Shown one piece after another: positions 60,517-64,000 of a stretch of 64,000 nt of DNA. Within the stretch, counting starts at the first letter, position 1. Every line of letters starts with the position of its first letter. The notes under the pieces are model-generated. The model made no database searches. It was not told the DNA's origin and worked only from the letters and a program-made list of their open reading frames with translations. A program made the translations under genes and the position numbers. Source of the DNA: Tessaracoccus sp. MC1679 (GTDB lineage: Bacteria; Actinomycetota; Actinomycetes; Propionibacteriales; Propionibacteriaceae); assembly GCF_014164775.1 (NCBI RefSeq), contig NZ_JACJGB010000002.1:1-64000 (forward strand). Direction: 5' to 3'.

Positions 60517-61317
60517 TCACTCCTCGCTGGACGGGGACGGGGAGGCCACTGAGGCGGCCAACGCATCCAGGTGGGAGCGCACGGTGGCCGCCAGGTCCGA
60601 ATCCGGCGCCACGTCGAGCACCCTCTGCCAATCGGCCTGAGCCGCCTCGGCGTTGGGCGGATCCTCCGACAGGTGGACGAAACCCAGGTTGAACCAGGCC
60701 TGCGGATTGCTGGGGTCCACCTCTGTCACCGTCGTCCAGAGCTGCTCCGCCCGCTTCACATCACCGTCGTTGAAGGTGAGCACGCCGAGTTCGAGGTTGG
60801 CTGCGACATCCTCCGGGCTGTCCGCCAGCGTGGCCTCCAGCTCGGCCCTGCGGGCCACGCTGTCGGTGGCCGACGCCTGGGTTGCCTCCGTGGTCGCGGG
60901 AGCCGCGGTGTCCGCGGGGAGACCCAGCCGGAACACCCCGTAGACCACCGCCGCAACCAGCAGCACGCCCAGCAATGGCATGAGAAACCCGGACTTTCTG
61001 GGCACCGACGTGACCAGGGCCGCTGGCTTGTCCGCCGGCGTGTGGACGACGGGGCGACGGCGGGGCTCGTCGTCGTGCTCCCCCAGCTCGGCCAAGGCGA
61101 GGTCTGCCGCGTCGTGGACCCCGGTGGGCGTGATCGACGGGGGTTCCGGCTGCGCTGACGAGGCGAGCGCTCGTGCCTCGTCCGCGCGGGCGTCGGCCCA
61201 GTCCCGCAGCGGCCCAGGGGCCGTGGCGAGAAAGTCCAGCAGGAGTTGGGTGTGCGCGTCCGCGGGGCCCTCGACCGTGTCGGGGGCCCCGGGCCGCGCG
61301 CTGGTGTCAGGCTCCAC
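60517..61317 (-). CDS. TPR protein of cytochrome c maturation (CcmI/NrfG-like)
   Basis: The 266-aa product has a cytoplasmic charged front, one membrane helix (FLMPLLGVLLVAAVVYGVFR), then an external TPR region: LEATLADSPEDVAANLELG, WTTVTEVDPSNPQAWFNLG, WQRVLDVAPDSDLAATV. TPR proteins such as NrfG and CcmI hold apocytochrome c for heme ligation. Its start overlaps nrfA by 11 bases. It fits a helper for NrfA. Sequence alone does not prove the ligand. Confidence 0.8.
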   Translation of the reverse strand: MEPDTSARPGAPDTVEGPADAHTQLLLDFLATAPGPLRDWADARADEARALASSAQPEPPSITPTGVHDAADLALAELGEHDDEPRRRPVVHTPADKPAALVTSVPRKSGFLMPLLGVLLVAAVVYGVFRLGLPADTAAPATTEATQASATDSVARRAELEATLADSPEDVAANLELGVLTFNDGDVKRAEQLWTTVTEVDPSNPQAWFNLGFVHLSEDPPNAEAAQADWQRVLDVAPDSDLAATVRSHLDALAASVASPSPSSEE

Positions 61318-62782
61318 GTTCCTCGGACTTCTTCTCGTTCTCCGCGCTGATGTCGGAGGGCTCCAGAGTGGTGACGTCGACGCCGCTGAGGACCAGCTGA
61401 CCCTTGCGCGACGCGTCGAGCGAATCCGCGAGGATCCGCTGGATGTAGGCCGGCGCGTGGAACCCGTAGGAGTTCTCGGAGTACACGTAATCCAGGTAGA
61501 AGCTCGCCTTGTTCTGGAACTCGCGTGCCTGCTCGATCGCCTCCGCCGGGGTGCCGTCCGTCTGCGCCGTCTCCAGTGCCCGGATCAGCGCCACGAGCGA
61601 GTCGAAGGCCACGTCGCGGGTGCCGATGAACTCATCCTGGATGCCCACAACGCGCTCGGTCATCTCCTCCTCGCTGGTGTGGTGGCAGGTCATGCAGGAG
61701 GAGTTCACGGCCAGTAGCGGCGACTGGATGTGATGGTCGGTGACCTTCCTCGCGCCTTCAGCCTCGTAGGGCATGTGGCAGTCGGCGCAGCTGACGCCGT
61801 TGGCCGCATGCACCGAATTGGACCAGAAGATGTCGAACTCGGGGTGCTGCGCCTTGACTACCTGGGCTCCCGTGGTGGCGTGCTCAAAGTCCTTGTGACC
61901 GTCCTTCAGGTAGTACTCCCAGATCTGGTCGATGTCCAGGCCCTTGGTCCAGGGGAACGTCAGCTCCTTGGTGTCCTTCTCGAAGTAGTACTCCACGTGG
62001 CATTGGCCGCACACGAAGCTGCGCATCTCCTGACGCGTGGCGTCACGGTTGACGTCGTAGTCCTCCACACCCTCGCTGGCCTTGAGCGCCGCGATCCCCT
62101 TCTCGAACGCCGGGCGGGTTATCCGCAGTTCCATGGTCTCGGGGTCGTGGCAGTCGATGCAGGCCACGGGGTGCTCGACGAGCTGGGTGACATCCGCGTA
62201 GGACATCTGGTTCATCGCCGTGAAACCGGCCTCGCGATCGCCGTCGCCGAGCTCGTCCATGAGCGCGACGGTGGAGGCGTGGCAGTTGAGGCAGGTGCCG
62301 GGCTGGTCGAACTCGGTGACCCGCAGGGTGTAGCGCTGGTCCTCGAGCATGTACTCGTGCCCGCGGGCGTGGCGGTAGTCCACGGAGAACGGGTAGCCGG
62401 CCCACATGTCCGTGAGCCGCGGATCCTCCTCCAGCCTGCTGGTGGACACGATGGTCCGCGGATCGGTCGCGGTGGGCGTGCGCTCCTGCTCGACCGAACC
62501 CGCGTGGGTGGTTCCCCCCATCTGCTGCGTCTCCAGGTAGGACTGGTACTGGGCGGGGAAGTTCTGCCCCCAGACAGCCGGGTCCACGACGGTATCGTCG
62601 AGTTCGACCACCTTCGTGAACGAGTCGCTGGCCTCACCCATGCGCTCGATGACGTTCGCCAGCAGCGCGGTAATGCCCGCCGTGACGACGGCGGTGATCG
62701 CTATCGCCACGATGAGGATGCCGATCCAGCGGTTGCGCTTCCTCTTCTCCGGCGTTGCCTGGGGTTCTTCGGTGGTAGTCAT
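61307..62782 (-). CDS. nrfA: Cytochrome c552 nitrite reductase, ammonia-forming, pentaheme
   Basis: NrfA reduces nitrite to ammonium by six electrons outside the cell membrane. A single anchor helix (WIGILIVAIAITAVVTAGIT) precedes five heme motifs: CLNCH (residue 164), CIDCH (208), CGQCH (258), CADCH (332) and CMTCH (363). Heme 1 has CXXCH, not the CXXCK of the E. coli enzyme. Calcium-site-like residues are present: CHVEYYF and VVKAQHPEFD. The start (ATG 62782) opens MTTTEEPQATPEKRKRN, giving 491 aa. It lies just after nrfH, its quinol-oxidising partner. Confidence 0.94.
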   Translation of the reverse strand: MTTTEEPQATPEKRKRNRWIGILIVAIAITAVVTAGITALLANVIERMGEASDSFTKVVELDDTVVDPAVWGQNFPAQYQSYLETQQMGGTTHAGSVEQERTPTATDPRTIVSTSRLEEDPRLTDMWAGYPFSVDYRHARGHEYMLEDQRYTLRVTEFDQPGTCLNCHASTVALMDELGDGDREAGFTAMNQMSYADVTQLVEHPVACIDCHDPETMELRITRPAFEKGIAALKASEGVEDYDVNRDATRQEMRSFVCGQCHVEYYFEKDTKELTFPWTKGLDIDQIWEYYLKDGHKDFEHATTGAQVVKAQHPEFDIFWSNSVHAANGVSCADCHMPYEAEGARKVTDHHIQSPLLAVNSSCMTCHHTSEEEMTERVVGIQDEFIGTRDVAFDSLVALIRALETAQTDGTPAEAIEQAREFQNKASFYLDYVYSENSYGFHAPAYIQRILADSLDASRKGQLVLSGVDVTTLEPSDISAENEKKSEERGA

Positions 62783-62787
62783 GTGCC

Positions 62788-63282
62788 TCACCTGCTCCTG
62801 TGCCCGACGTCGACGTGGCAACGGGTGCAGTTGACCTGCTCGCTGCCGGCTGTCATTCGCATATCGCTCGTGAAATCCGAGTGGCAGTAGAGGCACGCCT
62901 CGTTCGTCACCGCCCGGTTGGAATCACGGATCTCGATGTTCTCGGGGTACCAGCCGGTGGTGAACTTCAACCCGTGCCAGAACCCGTTGTCGGCCTTGAC
63001 GTAGTACTTGTTGACGAGGTTGTCGTGGGGAGCGTGGCAGTCGTTGCACGTCGCCACATTGGTGTGGCTACCCGCCAGCCAGGCGTCGTACTGGCGCTCC
63101 ATCACGTGGCAGTTGACGCAGGATGCCGGGTCGTTGCCGAGGTAGGAGATGCCGCGGGCGTACACGAAGGTGAACAGGCCGACGCCGATGAGCGAACCCA
63201 CGACGAACACCGCTGCTGCGATGAGCAGCCGCGGCTTCGTCATCCAGGCGCGGACGCCGGTCTTCGCGGTCAAGGCAATCAC
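62788..63282 (-). CDS. nrfH: Membrane-anchored tetraheme cytochrome NrfH
   Basis: NrfH (NapC/NirT family) takes electrons from menaquinol and passes them to NrfA. The 164-aa product has one helix (LLIAAAVFVVGSLIGVGLFT) and four CXXCH motifs: CVNCH, CNDCH, CLYCH and CTRCH. The stop lies five bases before the nrfA start. It is the first gene of a minus-strand operon of six genes. The start chosen at 63282 follows a purine-rich segment. Confidence 0.93.
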   Translation of the reverse strand: MIALTAKTGVRAWMTKPRLLIAAAVFVVGSLIGVGLFTFVYARGISYLGNDPASCVNCHVMERQYDAWLAGSHTNVATCNDCHAPHDNLVNKYYVKADNGFWHGLKFTTGWYPENIEIRDSNRAVTNEACLYCHSDFTSDMRMTAGSEQVNCTRCHVDVGHRSR

Positions 63283-63302
63283 TCCTACGACGCATAGTAG
63301 TG

Positions 63303-63312
63303 CTACGCGTAG
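63303..63312. promoter_or_regulatory. Palindrome CTACGCGTAG upstream of nrfH
   Basis: A perfect ten-base palindrome flanked by TAGTAG repeats, 20 bases upstream of the nrfH start. It may be an operator or an expression site for a regulator of nitrite respiration. No known consensus matches with certainty. Confidence 0.4.
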
Positions 63313-63348
63313 TAGTAGATGCCGAGTTTGGCAGAACCTGCGGCGAGA

Positions 63349-64000
63349 TCAGCGGGCGTAGCAGCGCAGGAAGCGCGAGTACTCCGCGAACACCTTCGCC
63401 CGAACGTCGGCCCCTGACAGAACCAGGTCATGGACCGCATCCGGGATCCGGGCAATGACGACGAAGTTGCCCAACTGGGGGGCGCGGTCCGCGATCCGGT
63501 CCACGTCCAGCACGACGTCCGCCAGGCGGAACTCTTCGGCCCACACCCGCCGGAAGTCGCTTCGCCCGGAGACGGCCACCAGCACGGGGCAGTCGATGGA
63601 GAGGCCGGCGGCGACGCTCGCGTGCCCCTCGAGGATGGCCGCCATCCACCCCACCCGGATCAGGAACGCCGGGTCACCCTTGAGGTTCGCGTTGTACGCC
63701 CACTCGCCCTCCTCCGCCTTCGAGATGGTTCGGCGGTAGAAGCCGGTGTCCATCTGCGGCAGGGCCGTGGTGGCCACGACGGCGCGGGCAGCGCTGAACA
63801 TCGGCTGGGTGGCTGGGCGCAGCAGGGAGTTGGCCTGCAGTTCCAGCCAGGGCGCGTTGAGGATCAGCGCCGAGAACACGCCCGGGCGCTGGTCCGCCCA
63901 GAGGGAGGCGATGAGGCCGCCCGTCGAGTGGCCCATCAGCACGATGTCGTCGTGCCCCTCGTCGACGAGGATGGCGAGAGCCCGGTCAAGCTCGTGGAAG
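63349..64000 (-). CDS. Alpha/beta hydrolase, serine-type, 5' partial at window end
   Basis: The frame runs from the window end (first codon reads Phe) to the stop at 63349, about 216 residues seen. The nucleophile elbow is LMGHSTGGLIASLWAD, followed by LILNAPWLEL, and the acid and base sites are likely in LVAVSGRSDFRRV and the C-terminal AVHDLVLSGADVR. This is the monoglyceride lipase/S33-type hydrolase family. Front part lies outside the window. Substrate unknown. Confidence 0.85.
   Translation of the reverse strand, partial: FHELDRALAILVDEGHDDIVLMGHSTGGLIASLWADQRPGVFSALILNAPWLELQANSLLRPATQPMFSAARAVVATTALPQMDTGFYRRTISKAEEGEWAYNANLKGDPAFLIRVGWMAAILEGHASVAAGLSIDCPVLVAVSGRSDFRRVWAEEFRLADVVLDVDRIADRAPQLGNFVVIARIPDAVHDLVLSGADVRAKVFAEYSRFLRCYAR

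Overview
The window is high-GC DNA from an actinobacterium. The mix of genes suggests the order Propionibacteriales, possibly a Tessaracoccus-like Propionibacteriaceae: an aerobic-type cobalamin cluster with fused CobIJ and a fused ChlI/ChlD-type chelatase subunit, an SdhCAB set, NrfHA with ResBC-type cytochrome maturation, and 13E12-type HNH proteins. The genus is an inference from gene content, not something read directly.

Region 1 (1-14.9 kb) starts with a 5'-truncated DUF222/HNH gene and is otherwise a cobalamin cluster in three transcription units, each led by its own cobalamin riboswitch or facing one: cobG-cobH-cobIJ-cobM (+), chlID-like chelatase subunit-cobO (+), and cobN-cobF-cobK (-), with cobL (-) between the first two. 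Nearly all junctions are 1-4 base stop/start overlaps. The gene set (cobF, cobG, cobN) is that of the oxygen-dependent pathway, but CobG stops before the part that should carry its [4Fe-4S] cluster.

Region 2 (14.9-30.0 kb) holds housekeeping and accessory genes: a patatin-like phospholipase, an amylosucrase, sdhCAB, an S4 RNA-binding protein, an AbiEi/DUF559 protein, a VOC protein, RtcB, a peptidoglycan-binding exported protein and a GyrI-like protein. It also holds three decayed genes (galE tail, dCMP deaminase with one in-frame TGA, MobF relaxase) and two long perfect or near-perfect hairpins.

Region 3 (30,022-54,680) is an integrated element of about 24.7 kb in the 3' end of a tRNA-Lys(TTT) gene. 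A 46-bp direct repeat marks both ends, a tyrosine integrase lies beside the intact tRNA, and matching 27-bp arm-type sites lie just inside each end. The left half is a defence cargo: a type I restriction-modification operon with two different hsdM genes, then a GmrSD-type DUF262 protein with a RAMA-like tail, a HigB/HigA-ImmA toxin-antitoxin pair, a serine resolvase, and an ADP-ribosylglycohydrolase fused to a dual-specificity phosphatase with an unknown partner. The right half looks plasmid-like: a RecA-fold Rep/helicase gene next to a cluster of CTGTCC iterons and a hairpin, an excisionase-like protein, an XRE regulator and the integrase. I see no relaxase, FtsK/TraB translocase or type IV secretion gene inside the element.

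Region 4 (54.7-64.0 kb) returns to the chromosome: a membrane protein whose soluble half resembles the GroEL apical domain, an SH3-repeat cell-wall protein, a tRNA-Glu/Asp/Phe cluster, and a minus-strand operon nrfH-nrfA-TPR protein-resB-ccsB-tlpA-like. This last operon couples respiratory nitrite reduction to ammonia with the heme-ligation machinery that its multiheme cytochromes need. The window ends inside an alpha/beta hydrolase gene.
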